Shown: piece by piece, positions 1-12,840 of the stretch
Numbering within the stretch: the first letter of the stretch is position 1
Layout: the number at the start of each line of letters is the position of its first letter
Assembly (NCBI RefSeq): GCF_003286085.1
Contig: NW_020825343.1
Coordinates: forward strand, 1,550,001-1,614,000
Source of the DNA: Drosophila persimilis
Lineage: Eukaryota > Arthropoda > Insecta > Diptera > Drosophilidae
Direction: 5' to 3'
Length of the DNA: 64,000 nucleotides
The notes under the pieces: generated by a model
Database searches by the model: none
The model's input: the letters and a program-made list of their open reading frames with translations, nothing else
Told to the model about the DNA's origin: nothing
Made by a program: the position numbers and the translations under genes

Positions 1-598
1 CGTGCATATACGAGTATTTGATATCTCGTCGCACACGCTGCGAAAATGCATTTATCTCGGCCTATTGCCTCGTCTATTGCCTAGAATTTCGGGAATCGGG
101 TCCTTGAAGAGTGGCAGCACGAGGAGGGGGGGGGTGTGTGGTGGCAGACGCGCAACTGGGAAAAATTTCGGGGGATTTGCCAGCCAGGGGGCGGGGGGCG
201 GTGGGGGGAGGTGCAGACAGGAGGTGGGCACCTCTCAAGCCGCAGGTTGCATGTTGCAGGTCCAGGACTCTCGGTGGAGGTGGAGGTGGAGCTGGAGGCC
301 GATGCGTATACGCAGTAGCTGCTGCATGCCACACAGACACACACACACACACACAGGCCATTGGGCAATCGGAAATATCGCGCCTAGATATATGCAGCAG
401 TATTTTTCTATTATTTAAGAATTCTCTCGTTCTTCCCTCACTCATTCGCTCTCTCTCTCTCTCTCTTTTGTTTCGTTGCAGGTAAGTGTTGGTGCAACTT
501 GTGTGTGGCACTCGCCATTCGTATTAATAATCTTTAATTGGAGACGACTCCGCCTCGACGGCTGCATTTTGTTGTGTGGAAATTTCTGACGAAATGTG

Positions 599-645
599 GC
601 CGAGGTGGCAAGGTGGCCGAGGTGGCAAGGTGGCAAGGTGCATGG
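599..645 (+). repeat. short tandem GGTGGC(A/C) repeat
   Basis: GAGGTGGCAAGGTGGCC is repeated imperfectly about three times. It is simple-sequence DNA with no further function visible. Confidence 0.6.
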
Positions 646-720
646 GGCATAAATGCAAAGCGGCCAGCGCCCACTAGAGTGCAAATTAATGAACAGAGCG
701 GCGGTGGCGCCACCGAAACA

Positions 721-800
721 ACACAAGAAGCAGCAGCAGTGGCAGCAGCAGTGGCAGCAGCAGTGGCAGCAGCAGTGGCAGTGGCAGCAGCGTGGGGCAC
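721..800 (+). repeat. CAGCAGTGG compound trinucleotide repeat
   Basis: About five units of a 12-15 base CAGCAGTGGCAG repeat. All frames give Gln/Ala/Trp or Leu/Pro homopolymer-like peptides, so this is repeat and not coding. Confidence 0.7.
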
Positions 801-883
801 AACGAATCCCCTTTCGTAATAATAACAAATCGTCGGCCGAGAGGTCGATAGTAAATGCAATAAGCTGCTGCCACACAGCCGCT

Positions 884-925
884 GTGCCCCAAGCCGCTGT
901 GCCCCAAGCCGCTGTGCCCCATTTA
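884..925 (+). repeat. 15-bp tandem repeat, three copies
   Basis: The 15-base unit GCCGCTGTGCCCCAA occurs three times head to tail with almost no divergence, pointing to recent expansion. Confidence 0.75.
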
Positions 926-3360
926 GTGGCATAGAAAGGTGGCATATAGGGGCTCTCCCTCTCCCCCCCCTCCCTCTCTGTTTGGCGGATATGTAAATGA
1001 TTTCAATGGAAGTCCACAGTCAACGAGGCTTTGGCTTTGCCTTTCGGCCACTGCCCCGTGCCCCTCCTGCCCCACCTGCCACCCTCTTGGCCACAGCAAA
1101 CTAATAACAAATTACAGCAGTGGAAAACGGAAAAGTCCCACTTGGAAAAAGGCAAAAAGGCGGCACAAAGTCGAATCTTGGATGCACTTTTTCCCATCTC
1201 CTCGGTGTGGCATGCCCCCTTGGCGCTTGGAAGGAGCGAAACAATTAATTCCACATCCGTTTTTGGGAGCTGGCGTTGCAAGGATGATTATGCACCTACG
1301 ACAATCCAAAGAAATCTGCCGCCACACGTGAGGCAAGGCCACGGGGCAGGGGGCACTAATTAGAAGGCAGTTGGGGGGGGGGCAAACAAAAAAATATCAC
1401 AAGTTGCACACAACACAAATCATAAATCACAGAAATAAGCCATCGCTCGAGGGTGGTGGAGAGGGGGGAGGCAGCTGGAGAGGGGGGGTGGCTGGTGCAA
1501 CCCTTGTGCGGCCCACCCTAGGCCAGCGAAAGCTCTCAAAAGTCGCCCTCGAGAGTGGAATAAAATATATATATTTCCATCTCTAATATTCCGAAAGGGG
1601 CATGCCACACAGATGGCTGAGAGATGGTTGCCAGCGATATGTGTGGCACTTGTAAATTCGGTATGTATTTAAATGTATTTCATATAATTATGCAAAAAGC
1701 AATCCGATCCGACAGCTGTGCCTCCTGCCTCCTGCCTGCCGCCTCCTGTGGCGCTTCAAGGGCTGCCACATTTAATTGTCGCCGGTGTGGCATGCCGCGT
1801 GGTTTTTTAAGCTTTTTCTTTTCGCCAAGTTTTCAAGTAAATTTCGGCATCTGTCAGCATCGCCCCCTCCTCTTCCCCCGTCCCCCACGCCCCCCTTTAG
1901 CCCAATGAACTCTGCTCATAAAGTGCATTGCCTTTCAATACATCCCACCCCCCCCCCCCCCCTGCTCCAAGGCTATAATAATTCATAAGCAAAACTTTTC
2001 CGAAATATAATAATTCAAGTTTTGGGAAAATAAAGAGAGGTGACAGGCAAGGGGGGGGGAGGGTTTAAGGGCTACATCCAGGGTACACCAAGAGTCCATA
2101 AACGCAGCCAAAGAGTCCTGGAATTTAGAGTCCTGGGGGCTAGAGGGGGGGCTGCCACAAGCCCCGTATCCTCCCCCGTTGGTGCCCCCATTTCGGCCTC
2201 CAGGGTATCAACCGAAACATACACTAAACGATTGCGCAGCTGAAAAGGAAATATATTTTCGAGCAGCATCTAAATTGCAACTTTTTGGATGGAAAACTTT
2301 CTACACACACATTTTCCCTGCCCTCCCCCGCCCCACCCCCACCCCTGCCCAGGCAAAACGCATAAATTTGAGAGCACGCGCTCATAAATACAAAGGATTT
2401 CAACGCCCCCCCACCACCACTCCACCTTGCAACTTCTTGAGGCAGCAGCAGACAAAATCGATACGCACGCAGAGGAAAAAATTCGCCCCCACCTCTGCCA
2501 CAGCCCACAGCCCCTCCCCCACCCACCACCGCCACCCCCCCCTCAACGGGCGGTTGCATTTTTTCGGCAACGACTTTTTCGACTGCAGTCACGTCTCCGG
2601 TTGCATGCACCGCAGGAGAGCGAGAGAAAAATGCAGTCGATTGCACAGAATGCGTCTCGGCCAGGCGCCCAGCAAATGGCAGCAAGGAAGCCCTGCACTG
2701 CCGCTGCCACTGCCGCTGCCACTGCTGGTTGCAGTCTCTGCCTCAGCCTCAGCCGTCTCCAAGTCGTGGCGTGGCGCGACGCTGTGGCATCCGAAGATGC
2801 TTTTACGCTCCAAAGAAAATCGGAAAAAGCGCGCGCAAAATTCGCGTTTACGTTTCTTCTCGGCGTCGTCGGGTTCGCTGTCGGGTGGCGGTGGCATGCC
2901 ACACGGGGGCACTGCTGTGTGTGTGTGTGTGTGCGTCTCCTGCAAGTCTTTAAGTTTTTCCCAAGAAAATGGCGAATGGGTGACGCATTTTTTCACAATT
3001 GAAGCCACAAAAAAAAAAAACTCCACAATGGAAAATCCCGCAGCGCCCCCTCCCCGCCCCCTTAGCTCCTTAAAGTCTGGGCAAAACTTTAACCGGCAGT
3101 TAAGTTATTTAACAGCCCCTCCCCCGAGCACCCCCCCTCCCCCTGTCGTGTGGCTTTGCCCTTCTGTGTCGTGCATGTCGTGTTGCCTGCCACTTGTGTG
3201 CCTTCTGTGTGTGTCCTTTACAAATAATCAATAAATCTAATTCAATTATTATTATAATTATATTTTCGAACATTCATAGACATTTGTATAAGAGGGGCCT
3301 GGAGAGGGGGGAAGGGGGGGCTCCTGACTAAGCAATTTCTTGGTAAATAATAATATAATA

Positions 3361-3390
3361 TGTGTGTGTGTGTGTGTGTGGCATGCCACA
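3361..3390 (+). repeat. (TG)10 microsatellite joined to a GGCATGCC palindrome
   Basis: Ten TG units run straight into GTGGCATGCCACA, a perfect palindrome core that recurs through this intron. Confidence 0.75.
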
Positions 3391-3594
3391 GAGAGGGCGA
3401 GAGTGGCACCATTCGTTAATTATTCAAAAGCACAGGCCCCCAGTAGCCCCCCACCACCCCCTATAGATCTATAAGTGGAGATATGTGCGTATGGGGGGAG
3501 GGGGCGGTGGTGTGGGGGTTCTGCCTGCATAATGAATAAACATAAAGACAAATAAAATTATTCCAATTAAAATAAATTGCAGGTCCCTGTCCAC

Positions 3595-3623
3595 CGCCCC
3601 CCGCCCCCCGCCCCCTGCCCCCC
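3595..3623. repeat. CCCCCCG tandem tract (G-quadruplex capable on minus strand)
   Basis: Four C-runs of five to six bases are separated by single bases. Nearly the same word recurs at 29457-29480, and in reverse complement at 187-208 and 12196-12214. Confidence 0.65.
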
Positions 3624-4861
3624 ACTGTGGCATGCAATTAAGGGACCACAAAAATATACATAAATACATATATAGATCCTGTATCCCGTATATCCACTCA
3701 GGATTCGGGATACTTTCACATTAGAGGCGCCGCACAACTAAATGCCACACACAAATGAAGTGCCTTTTGTAACTTTGTGGCAACAGCTGCACCTGCCCCA
3801 TGCCCCATAGAAAGACAATTAAACTTTTACAATCCACATGCCCCAGAGTCTGGAGGCAGCAGCAGCTTATGGCTGTTCTAATGTTGCAAGGCGATAAAAC
3901 ATACTTTGTTGCCAGAATTATATTTAATCAATTTTTATTGCACCGGCACCGCCGTCGACTTCATTAAAGTATAAAAGTGCTACACATGTTGCAGCAAGGA
4001 AGCCTTGCAACAAACTGGACAACGTCATCGTCATCGTCGTCGTCGTCTGTGGCACGGTCTTCGGGTGTCGTCTTGGCAGCCATAAAAGCGGCAGCAACAG
4101 TATTTTCTAGCTCTTGTTTTAATGTTTATTTTATAGTTTAAGTTTGCATTTATTTGGTCTTTTAGTTTTTATTTGTTGTCGCAAAAACAAAGACACTAAA
4201 ACGGAGAGAGGAAGAAGGGGGGAGGGGGGGGGGGGGGAGGAATCTACTCAAAGTCGAAGTCGTAGTCGGCGTCTAATTCCATTTAATTTTATTACCTTCC
4301 ATGACTTACATCGTTGCAGCCACAATCCTTGCCAGCCCCAGCCCCAAACCCCCAAAGTGCAACATTTAGTGGCACACATCAATAAGAGCTTGCCTTCGGC
4401 TGCCACTCTGCCTCTCCGCCACTCTGCCACTCTTGTGGCAATTAACTATTTGCCTTTGAAACAAATCAACGGAAGCACTTTATTTGCTCAGCCCCTAATT
4501 ACAACAAACAAAAAAATAAAACACAAATATACAGGGGGTGGGGGGGACCATCCCCCCCAACGATAGACAGACACACTGTTGGGGGGGGCAATAATAACAA
4601 TAACAATAACCCAAAAGGGAAATAATGATGAAATGTTGCTGCAACCCAAAATGCCAGCAGAATTTACTTTTAAATATGGGGACACACAGCAGCGCCAGAG
4701 AGGGGGGGGGGGGGAACGGGGGAACGGGGGAAGGGGGAGCCCATTTACAATAAACATTTATATTTGAGTTAATTATATAACAACAACAACAACAGCAACA
4801 CAAGCAAATGACAAAAAAGCAACAAAAAATACAAGACACAAGAAATGACAGGATTTTTGCT

Positions 4862-5600
4862 AACCGAAGTCCTAGATACACTTGATGGGACGTTTGATTG
4901 GGACTAAAAGAGGCTCCAAATTGAGATACTTTCTACATACTTGATGGGGCGATCGTTTGACATGGAAAGAAACCACAAATTGACATAATATCTACATACT
5001 TTATGGGGCGACCCTTTAATATGGAAGGAAGCTACAAATTTACTTTTTTTCTATATACTTGATGGGGCGATCGACTACCATTAAAAGAATTAACAAATTG
5101 ACATAATATCTACATACTTTCTGGGGCGATCGATATGGAATGAAAGAAGCTACAAATTGACATACAATTTACATACTTGATGGGGAGATCGAATGCAAGA
5201 AGCTTCGAATTTACCTGCCATCTACATACTTGATGGGGCGATTACATACTTTCTACATACTTCCTGGGGCGATCGCCCTTGTCATGGAAGGAAGCCACAA
5301 ATTAACACACTTTCTACATCCATGATGGGGCGATCGACTACCATTGAAAGAAATAACAAATTGACATAATATCTACATACTTTCTGGGGCGATTACACAC
5401 TTTCTATATACTCGATGGGGCGTTTGATTTACAATTAAAGGAGCTAAAAATTAACACACTTTCTGGGGCGACCCTTTAACATGGAAAGAAGCCACAAATC
5501 TACACACTTTCTTCATACTTTCTGGTGCGATCGCATGAAATAAGCTTGGAATTTACCTGCCATCTGCATACTTGATGGTTCGATCGTTTGACATGGCAAC
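4862..5600 (+). repeat. ~58-bp minisatellite, about 14 degenerate units
   Basis: Each unit carries TACTTGATGGGGCGATCG or a variant, then GGAAGGAAGCCACAAATT and TAATATCTACATA-like segments. The GGGGCGA cores fall near 4887, 4943, 5004, 5061, 5123, 5182, 5236, 5267, 5323, 5384, 5416, 5463, 5521 and 5576, spaced 47-62 bases apart apart from two half units of about 31. Many units contain CGATCG. No coding potential is visible. The array may be a decayed tandem duplication or a local satellite. Confidence 0.8.
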
Positions 5601-5768
5601 GATGTGTGTATGTGTGTGTATGAATGCGGTTTAAATTCTCCCAAATCTGTGCGTGTGCATGCCCCACCCCCGCTGCTACCCCCTCCTCCAACCACAGGAG
5701 AAAGGAGAGCGCTCTGCTTCATCATCTACCACTGAGCGCTGGCCAGTACAGGTGTGAGTGAGAGGGCG

Positions 5769-5915
5769 CGTAGAATGTAAGTCAATGTAGAGTGCCATGT
5801 AGAACTCGTACTAGATCAAGTAGAATGCGATGTAGAATGTAATTCCCTATGTAATTGCAAGGATATTTCAGTGTAGAATGGACAACAGATCAAGTAGCAT
5901 GGAATGTAGAATTGA
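5769..5915 (+). repeat. GTAGAATG-rich direct repeats
   Basis: TGTAGA/GTAGAATG words recur about eight times. AGATCAAGTAG followed by ATGTAGAAT appears twice, 74 bases apart, so an internal duplication is present. Confidence 0.6.
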
Positions 5916-8900
5916 GGCTTCCTCTTCTGCCCCACAGACTGCTGGTAGAAATCGTTGTACCCCACCAGCGAAGGGCACACCAAAAACAACAAATAAAAAG
6001 CACTAAGAAGTGCAAATAGAAAAAAACCTCATTTACAGACTATTTTTTGACCATGCCCAACTGTCGTACTTGCAACTCGGTACCTCTGCCCCCATCTCCC
6101 TCTCTCTGTCACTCTGCCACTGTGTTGCTTGCCACAAATTACAATAAATTATTAAACATGCCACACGGTCACATGATTGTTGCTGTTATTTATATTTGTA
6201 TTACAAACGGCTACGGCTACGGCTACGGATTCTTGTTGCTGCTACGTTCCGTTTGTACTGTTTCTGTTTCTGTTTCCGTTTCTGGTTCTGTTTCTGTTTT
6301 TATTATTTTATTGTATTTTTTCCAAGTCATTTTTAATATGGCATTTGTTTGTGCCCCTGCCGCTATCTGTGAACACATTCGGAGTCGTGGCCGACTCATT
6401 TGTGTTTAAATATTTCGTGTCAAGCAGACATTTGACATAAATATAATGTTTGCATTTAAATAAACGACATATTTGAAGGGCAGATCGCAGGCGGGTGCCA
6501 CACGCTCGCCCTCGCTCTCTCTCCCTCTCCCTCTGCCTCTGCCACAAAATTTAGTTCATTTTATAGATCTGCAAAACGTAAATCTTTGCGTGGAAAATCT
6601 TTAAATTTTTTCTTTAGGAGTGTCTCCACTTTCACCAGAGGGGCAGAGGGGCTCCCTCGGCACCAGCCCCAGTCTGGGGCATTAAGGAGCCGGCTTGGGG
6701 CACGGGGCTGGGATGATGCCGCGCCATGGCTATGTGGCTGCATATAAATTATTAGCAGTCATAAATATGCCATAATGTCATTTATTATATACGTTTTCAT
6801 TTTATTTTTTCCCGTTCCCATTCTCGGTTTTTTTTTTTTTTGGTTATTATATTTTTTTTTTTTTGCGTGTTCGCTCTTGACGGCATTTTCTTTGGCGGAA
6901 AAACTTTTATTGCCAAGTTTAATGAAAAATTATAAAAAGTCGACAACGGCTGGTGGCCCAGAGATGCATGCACCTTGTGGCAGCTCCACTGTCTCTAGTC
7001 GTGGTCCTTCCCCTTCCCTTCCCCCCTGCAGTGGGTATTATTTAAATTATAAATTATTGAATATTTTCCGCCTGGCAGCAGCATCGCAGACGATGAAGCC
7101 CTTCCTGGCGCTGCGGACCCCGGGAATCATTATATATATTTTTCTTTTTTTTTTTATATTACGTATATAAATATTAGATGATGGCCGAATTGTCGGCAAT
7201 TTTTCACTGCCTTTGCTGCTGTTTGGTGGCATCGCGGTGGGTATCGCGGCTTTGGCAGGCGGCCTGCAAAAATATTGAAGGATCTTTTTGGGCAGAGCAA
7301 AAGCTCAAGGATCCATGAGGGCTTTCCTTCCCCTCCGATCTGCAGGGTATTACAATCTTCTGTATTCCCCTGGTCATTCCTTTTATACTCAATTTTTATT
7401 CTCATTTTTATTTTTTTCATATTTAAATAATAGATTAAGGAGGAGGCGGCTGGGGCAGGGGCAGGGGCGGGGGGCATGCAGCCGTAGAGACCGCGACGCC
7501 ACTGAAGCGGTGGTAGATTCTGTTCTGTTTCCCCTGCAACATTGCGTGGCAAGTATCTGTATAATCAGGGGTTGATTTCTGGTTTTTTTTTTTTTTATGT
7601 ATTTGCATTATTAATAAATGGAATTTCTTGCCCCGTGTGCCCCTGCCGCTTGCCTCCTGCCTCCTGCGTCCTGCCTCGGCGTTTCTCGTTTTCGTTTACT
7701 TATTTTTATATTTATTTTATAAATTGCATAAATTGATGGCTAACGGGAAACATGCGCGCGCGGGGTGGCATGCCACACGGGCTTTGTCCTGCCACTGCTA
7801 CTGCCACTGCCACTGCCACTGCCACTACCCTGTTCTGTTCTGTTTTGTGCATGAATTTCGAGGTCACTTCTCAAGTTTTTCTCACTTTTAATTAAAAAGC
7901 AATGGCACTCTCTCTCTATCTCCCTCTCTCTCTCTCTCTCTCTGTCCTATCTTTGTTTGCTCTGTGTCGCTGTGGCTTTGTGGCTTTATAGTCGTGTCGC
8001 CTGCGTAGTTTTGTAGTTGTGGAAATTGACATAAATTGATTTTATCACTGGAGATTTAATGACACCCCTCCCCACTCTCCATACTCCACCACCCCTCCCC
8101 CCACCCTCGGGAAAAGCAATGCAATTTTTGTAATGAAAATGTTTAAACGCATAAAAATCGCCATCGCTTGAGGTCCGTGTGGTCCCTGCCCTGCCCTGCC
8201 CTGCTCTGCCCCATGGCCAAGGGATTTTTATGCACTGCTGTCGCATTTTCGCGTTTACATTGTAAACTGGCTGACAGGCGAATGGTGGGGGGTGGGGGGT
8301 GGGGGGTGGGGGGGGAGGGCAAGTGCCAGGCAGCAGCACGGACTGAGAGGCCTGAGTCATGGGCTGCATGGGCTTGTCCGTCTGCTCCCACCTTCGAAAA
8401 GGACTCCACTCTCCACTCTCCTGCAACGGGACTTTGTACGTGTGCCACGTCGGTGGGCAAAAACGCAAATATTTTATTACGCTTCAGAGCGCTTCCTTCA
8501 GACGTAGTTGCGTTGTAAATTTCACAGTTTTACGGTTGTGCCTCAAGTTTTGCTTCCACTCACAACACTCTCCACTTCATTGGAGCCGGCGATTGGTGGA
8601 GCGGGGGAGTGCACATACGATTGAGTGTCTAACGGATAGCCATGACTGTGCTGTGGCACATGACCAACGCATTCAATGGATATCCCACACATCCCATCGC
8701 AAAAGGTGTGCAAAGGATTGCCATGTCCTCTTTTTGGAGGCATCTTGGACTGCCACGAGGCCATCTACGGCTGGAAAACCCTTGCAGTGGCAGGGGCACA
8801 CACTCTGAAAGTGCAGTATCTTCCCATTCTACAGGGTTATCCCACCACAGATCGATTTCCAGCTAGGCCCTCCTCCACCAAGGTCTACCACCGTGAAATT

Positions 8901-9040
8901 CTACACTCTCCACGTACACAAATAGACGCATCTCTTGGAGACGATTGCAGGAATACTTACCATCTACAGATACAGTATCTTACTCCTCCAGTATCTAGGC
9001 ATCCCTTGCGGTCGGACAGGAATACCCCTAATTTGCATAT
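5916..9040. other. bab1 intron segment, no gene seen
   Basis: Long T tracts (6826-6865), CT tracts (7913-7943), a CCTGC repeat near 8181-8205 and one GTGGCATGCCACAC palindrome at 7766. Open frames are short or low complexity. Confidence 0.55.
8285..8318 (+). repeat. (TGGGGGG)n tract, strong G-quadruplex pattern
   Basis: Four or more runs of six Gs separated by single T, ending in an eight-G run and GAGGG. The pattern meets the usual G3+ N1-7 four-run rule on the plus strand. Confidence 0.7.
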
Positions 9041-9049
9041 ATGAATTTT

Positions 9050-9357
9050 AAGTATTAAACGCAGTTTATTTTGGTTCTTTGATTTTTAGGTTAATATTCA
9101 GTATTATTTGTTATTGTTGGTATTTTAGTATTTTTCAGCATTTTGACTATTTTATATGGTGCTAGAAGATGTATGCAATTTTTAGTACTTTTCGGTATTT
9201 TTAGTATTTTTCGGTATTTTTTAGTATTTCAGTAGTTTTTTGGTATTTTTAGTATTTTCTTAGTATTTTCGGTTTTTGTTAAGTATTGTTCGGTATTTTT
9301 TAGTATTTTTTGGTATTTTTAGTATTTCGGTAATTTTTAATTTTAGTATTTTTCCTC
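9050..9357 (+). repeat. GTATTTTT repeat island (T-rich on plus strand)
   Basis: About 20 copies of TTTAGTATTTTT and TTCGGTATTTTT alternate over 300 bases. Similar islands of the same polarity lie at 30540-31150, 33905-34500 and 35715-36355; reverse-complement islands lie at 11030-11340, 12440-12840 and 13915-14440. Confidence 0.7.
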
Positions 9358-10008
9358 GTTGGCAAGTCTGCCTCTCTTTTGTACTGCCTGCTCTTTCTCT
9401 CACACTTCACGCCGGGTCACCTTTTCCTCGAAGTCGAATCTTAGCAAAACGCTTACTCTAAGACCAGTATCGTTTCCAATCCTTTTTGGGTCCTTGCTGC
9501 TTGGATTTTCCCCCATGAAACCGAAAGCAAAACGGGAGACGTTGCCTCTAATACAAGCTGCACAACAGGATATCCCATTGTTGTGGCATAAATCTCTAGG
9601 TGTCCTGCAATGGCCAGTCCAGTGCTATCTGCCAGTCGTGAATACCTGCCCCAATCCCCCGCCGCACATTTAATTAGATTTCTCGTCTAAGCCATCTCGT
9701 CGTTCATTGTTGTGTAGTGCTGCTGCTTCTCAAGTGTTATGCCTCCTTAGATTTGATTCGATTTCTATTGATTTAATTAAACACAAAATACAAATAATTG
9801 CACACATAGTCATGACTTCTTCTTGAGTCCTTTTCCGTTTCAGGCATAATCTTCATGGGAATGTATGTGAAAATTTGCATTAAATTGGTCTTAAGAATAC
9901 ACCCACACACACACGCACACCTACACACACCTTTCCCTATAGAATCTACATCAAATTTTGGTCTAAATCGTGTAATAATCGACACGTGTCCGTGTCCGTG
10001 TGCGTATG

Positions 10009-10043
<35 letters not shown>

Positions 10044-11029
10044 TGGAGGGACATACGATACATCGTAAATATTGAAGACATTTTAAAATTTAATACGCCA
10101 CTTAGGCACCCGAATTAGCATACAAAGTGAATTAATTACGAGAGCGTTATACAATTAAGTAAATTTCACTAGAATTGAATTTTTAAATGCCATGGAAGGA
10201 GTAGGGAAAGGGGCAAAAAGAGGGGTAGGGAGGGGGCATGGGGAAATGTGAAATGTAATTAGAAATACAAATATAATTATGGGGGACAAACGCGACTCCA
10301 CACACACACACACACTACCGACACAAACATTAGAGGGGCAGCAACAGCAGAATGAAGTTATAGATAGACACACACACAACTATAGATATCCATCAGATAT
10401 ATTCATTTAGGTGGCACGAACATAACATGCCACACACACACATACATACAATCACAATCCGTTAGCCAATGTCCAAGCACTGTGGCAACACGGAAAGCTC
10501 ATTATGAAAAAAGGCCAAAGGCCAGACGGCGAGGAGACACAATTTTATAAGAGCGAGAGAGGGAGCGAGCGTTGAATGTTGAATGTTTTGAGCAGCCATT
10601 CGGCAATGCCGATACTTTCAAGTATCGCATGAATCAATAAATTAAACAATGAACGAATTTTAATAATTGATTCCCGATTGCATGGCCAAGGAGGAGCAGG
10701 GGGAGCAGGGGCAGCAGGGGGAGTGCCATGCCCCCTAGGGAGGAGGAAGGGAAAGGTCTCTCTCCCTCCGGGTCGTAGTCGCAGTCCTGTCCCTCGTTCG
10801 ACCTTCTTTTATTATTTAAATACAATTTTTTTTTTTTTCATTTTTAAATGATTATGGTTCTGGTTTTTGATACCCTAAAAGAGAGGGTATGATGTGCTTG
10901 AGGAGATACAGCGCAAGGCAGTTGCAAGGATAGAGCTAGCGACAGAAAGGGGGACAGAAAGGGGGCTGAGGGGACACAGAAACGACCATTTACGTAATGC
11001 TTAATATTCACAGTCGAAAGATCACAAAT
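9358..11029. other. bab1 intron segment, no gene seen
   Basis: Contains TG/CA tracts (about 9901-9928, 10014-10040, 10299-10314, 10431-10450) and the inverted pair ATACCCT/AGGGTAT at 10870-10890. Such ATACCCT...AGGGTAT hairpins often mark INE-1-type remnants in Drosophila. No plausible gene. Confidence 0.5.
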
Positions 11030-11340
11030 ACTATAAAAATATTTAAATACAAACAACAACAATATACAAAAAATACCAACAAAATACCAAAAATACCAAA
11101 AATACCGAAAAGTACCAAAGAAATACCAACAAAATACCAAAAGAAAACACAAAAAAACTCCAAAATAACATACCAAAATTGTTTAGCTAAATATTACAAA
11201 ATACCAAAATACTGTAGTAGCAAACAATGATAAATTACCAAAAGAAAATACTAGAGCAAAGATCGAGTCACTAAATATTCGTCTGTAAACATACAAGAAA
11301 TAATTGAAGCCTACTAAAAATAAATGTTCAATAAATACTA
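11030..11340 (-). repeat. AAATACCAAA repeat island (reverse polarity)
   Basis: AAAATACCAAAAATACC units, the reverse complement of the 9.05 kb island, run for about 300 bases. The derived minus-strand frame rich in Phe/Tyr/Trp is a repeat product. Confidence 0.65.
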
Positions 11341-12439
11341 AAAAGGAAGAACATGAAAGCATAGGCACCTCCTCGTGGGTCTCGTGAGTCAGAGATACAT
11401 GACATCCGATCCCCTGTCTGAACTGTGGAGCTCCTTATTCGAATAAAGAGGTTAAACCCACTACTTTTCTGCTTTACTGCTAGTGTTTTCCTCTGAGCGC
11501 CTTTCCCCTTCTTCTGTTTCTCTCTCAAAAAAAAGTCCACCCCTCAAGGGTATCCCAGTCTTCGACAGCTTTGCAAGCTATACTGCTGACTCCCTTCCAT
11601 TGTCTCTCTTCCTCTCTCTCTCTGTCTCTCGGTCTTCCCCCACCCGCGTGATTTCATGGCTCGACTTTTAGTCCTTTGGCGCCGCCTTCCATTGACCTTT
11701 CGCCATCGCTGCGCACAAAGCTCAATTATAATTTATTATTTTCCCTTTTCCATTTACATTTTCTTTTCTTTTTTTTCCATAGTAATAATAATAATATTAA
11801 GAAGAAGAAGAAGAAGAGGCAGAGGGAGAGGCAGAAGAGGGAGAAGATGAGACAACATCCGGCCCAGCATTTACTTTACGTTTTTCTTTTTATATAATAA
11901 TTTTACAGCCTCCCGCACAAGGCGGCCTTGTGTGCCTCCCCCACATAAATTTATGCGCCTTGTGTAATAATTAATATGCCGTCACTTTGTCGCTCCCCCT
12001 CTCCACCCCTCTCCCTCTTCCTCTGAGTTTCTCTCCTCATTTCTGCTTATTCTTCATTTTTCTAATTTTGCACTTTTTCCTCTTCGTCTTCGACTTCCTC
12101 TTTCTTTCGGATATAATTGTATTTATTTTACATTTAAGCGCATTTTAAGACTCAAGTAAGTAGGAGATATGGATGTAATGGGGTATGGGGCAGTCGGGGG
12201 GCGGGGGGCGGGGGCTACGACGTCTTGGGGTCTGAACAATTTTTAAATGACAAAATTATATATTTAGTGCCCCATGCCCTTCTCCTGTTCCTGCCACCTT
12301 TCGCGCCCTTCCATCACCTCTGCCTCTGTGCCCCTTTTCTGTGAGCTGACGGCGACTCTGAGACGGGGCAAACATCAAGGTATACGCCATATAAGGTGAG
12401 GCAAGAGGCATTTATTAGGCAGGAAGGCTTAAGGGCATT
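11341..12439. other. bab1 intron segment, no gene seen
   Basis: CT-rich stretches, an AGAAGAAG run at 11800-11850 and the GGGGGGCGGGGGGCGGGGG tract at 12196-12214. No coding region. Confidence 0.5.
12196..12214 (+). repeat. GGGGGGC tandem tract
   Basis: Three G-runs of five to six bases separated by single C. It is the reverse complement of the tracts at 3595-3623 and 29457-29480. Confidence 0.6.
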
Positions 12440-12840
12440 AAGGGTGAATTAAAATTAGAAAATTAACCAAAAATAGACGAAAGTTAAAAAAAAAAAACCT
12501 AAAAATATCACAAGAATTCCAAAGTATTACCAAAAATAGCCGAAAGTTAAAAAAAAAAACCTAAAAATATCAAAAGATTTCCAAAGTAATACCAAAATCT
12601 TTACAAAATAAAACCAAAACCTACCAAAATACAAAAAAAAAATTACAAAAAGAATTTTAAAGAAATCCAAATTAAATTCAAGTTACAAAAATACTAAAAA
12701 CACAAGGGCCCAAAAAAAATACTAAAATTGTCAAAAATAAAAATTTGAATATAAAATGCCCAAATAATACCAAAAGGCTTTCAAAATATTAACAAATAAA
12801 ATACCAAATAACAATAAAATACAAAAAAAAAGTATTTTCA
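12440..12840 (-). repeat. A-rich ATACCAAAA repeat island, second copy
   Basis: A longer unit repeats twice near 12467 and 12530: CCAAAAATAGACGAAAGTTA or its variant, then a poly-A run and CCTAAAAATATCA. More diverged ATACCAAA units follow. Confidence 0.6.

Larger units (their letters stand above)
1..4860. other. bab1 intron segment: microsatellites, C/G runs, no gene
   Basis: The segment holds a CA tract at 336-355, CAGCAGTGG repeats at 721-800, TG tracts near 2917-2933 and 3361-3380, five of the eight GGCATGCC palindromes, and poly-C/poly-G runs at 1372-1381, 1947-1963 and 4225-4240. A 351-residue frame at 2179-3234 is low complexity and not a gene. Confidence 0.6.

Noticed and set aside
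2179..3234. 351-residue plus-strand open frame
   Set aside because: Composition follows C-rich and TG microsatellite DNA, the amino-acid sequence is Pro/Arg/Ser/Cys low complexity, and overlapping frames on both strands are equally open.
4862..5600. Regularly spaced repeats that might suggest a CRISPR-like array
   Set aside because: Eukaryotic DNA; the units are degenerate tandem copies with no unique spacers of constant length.
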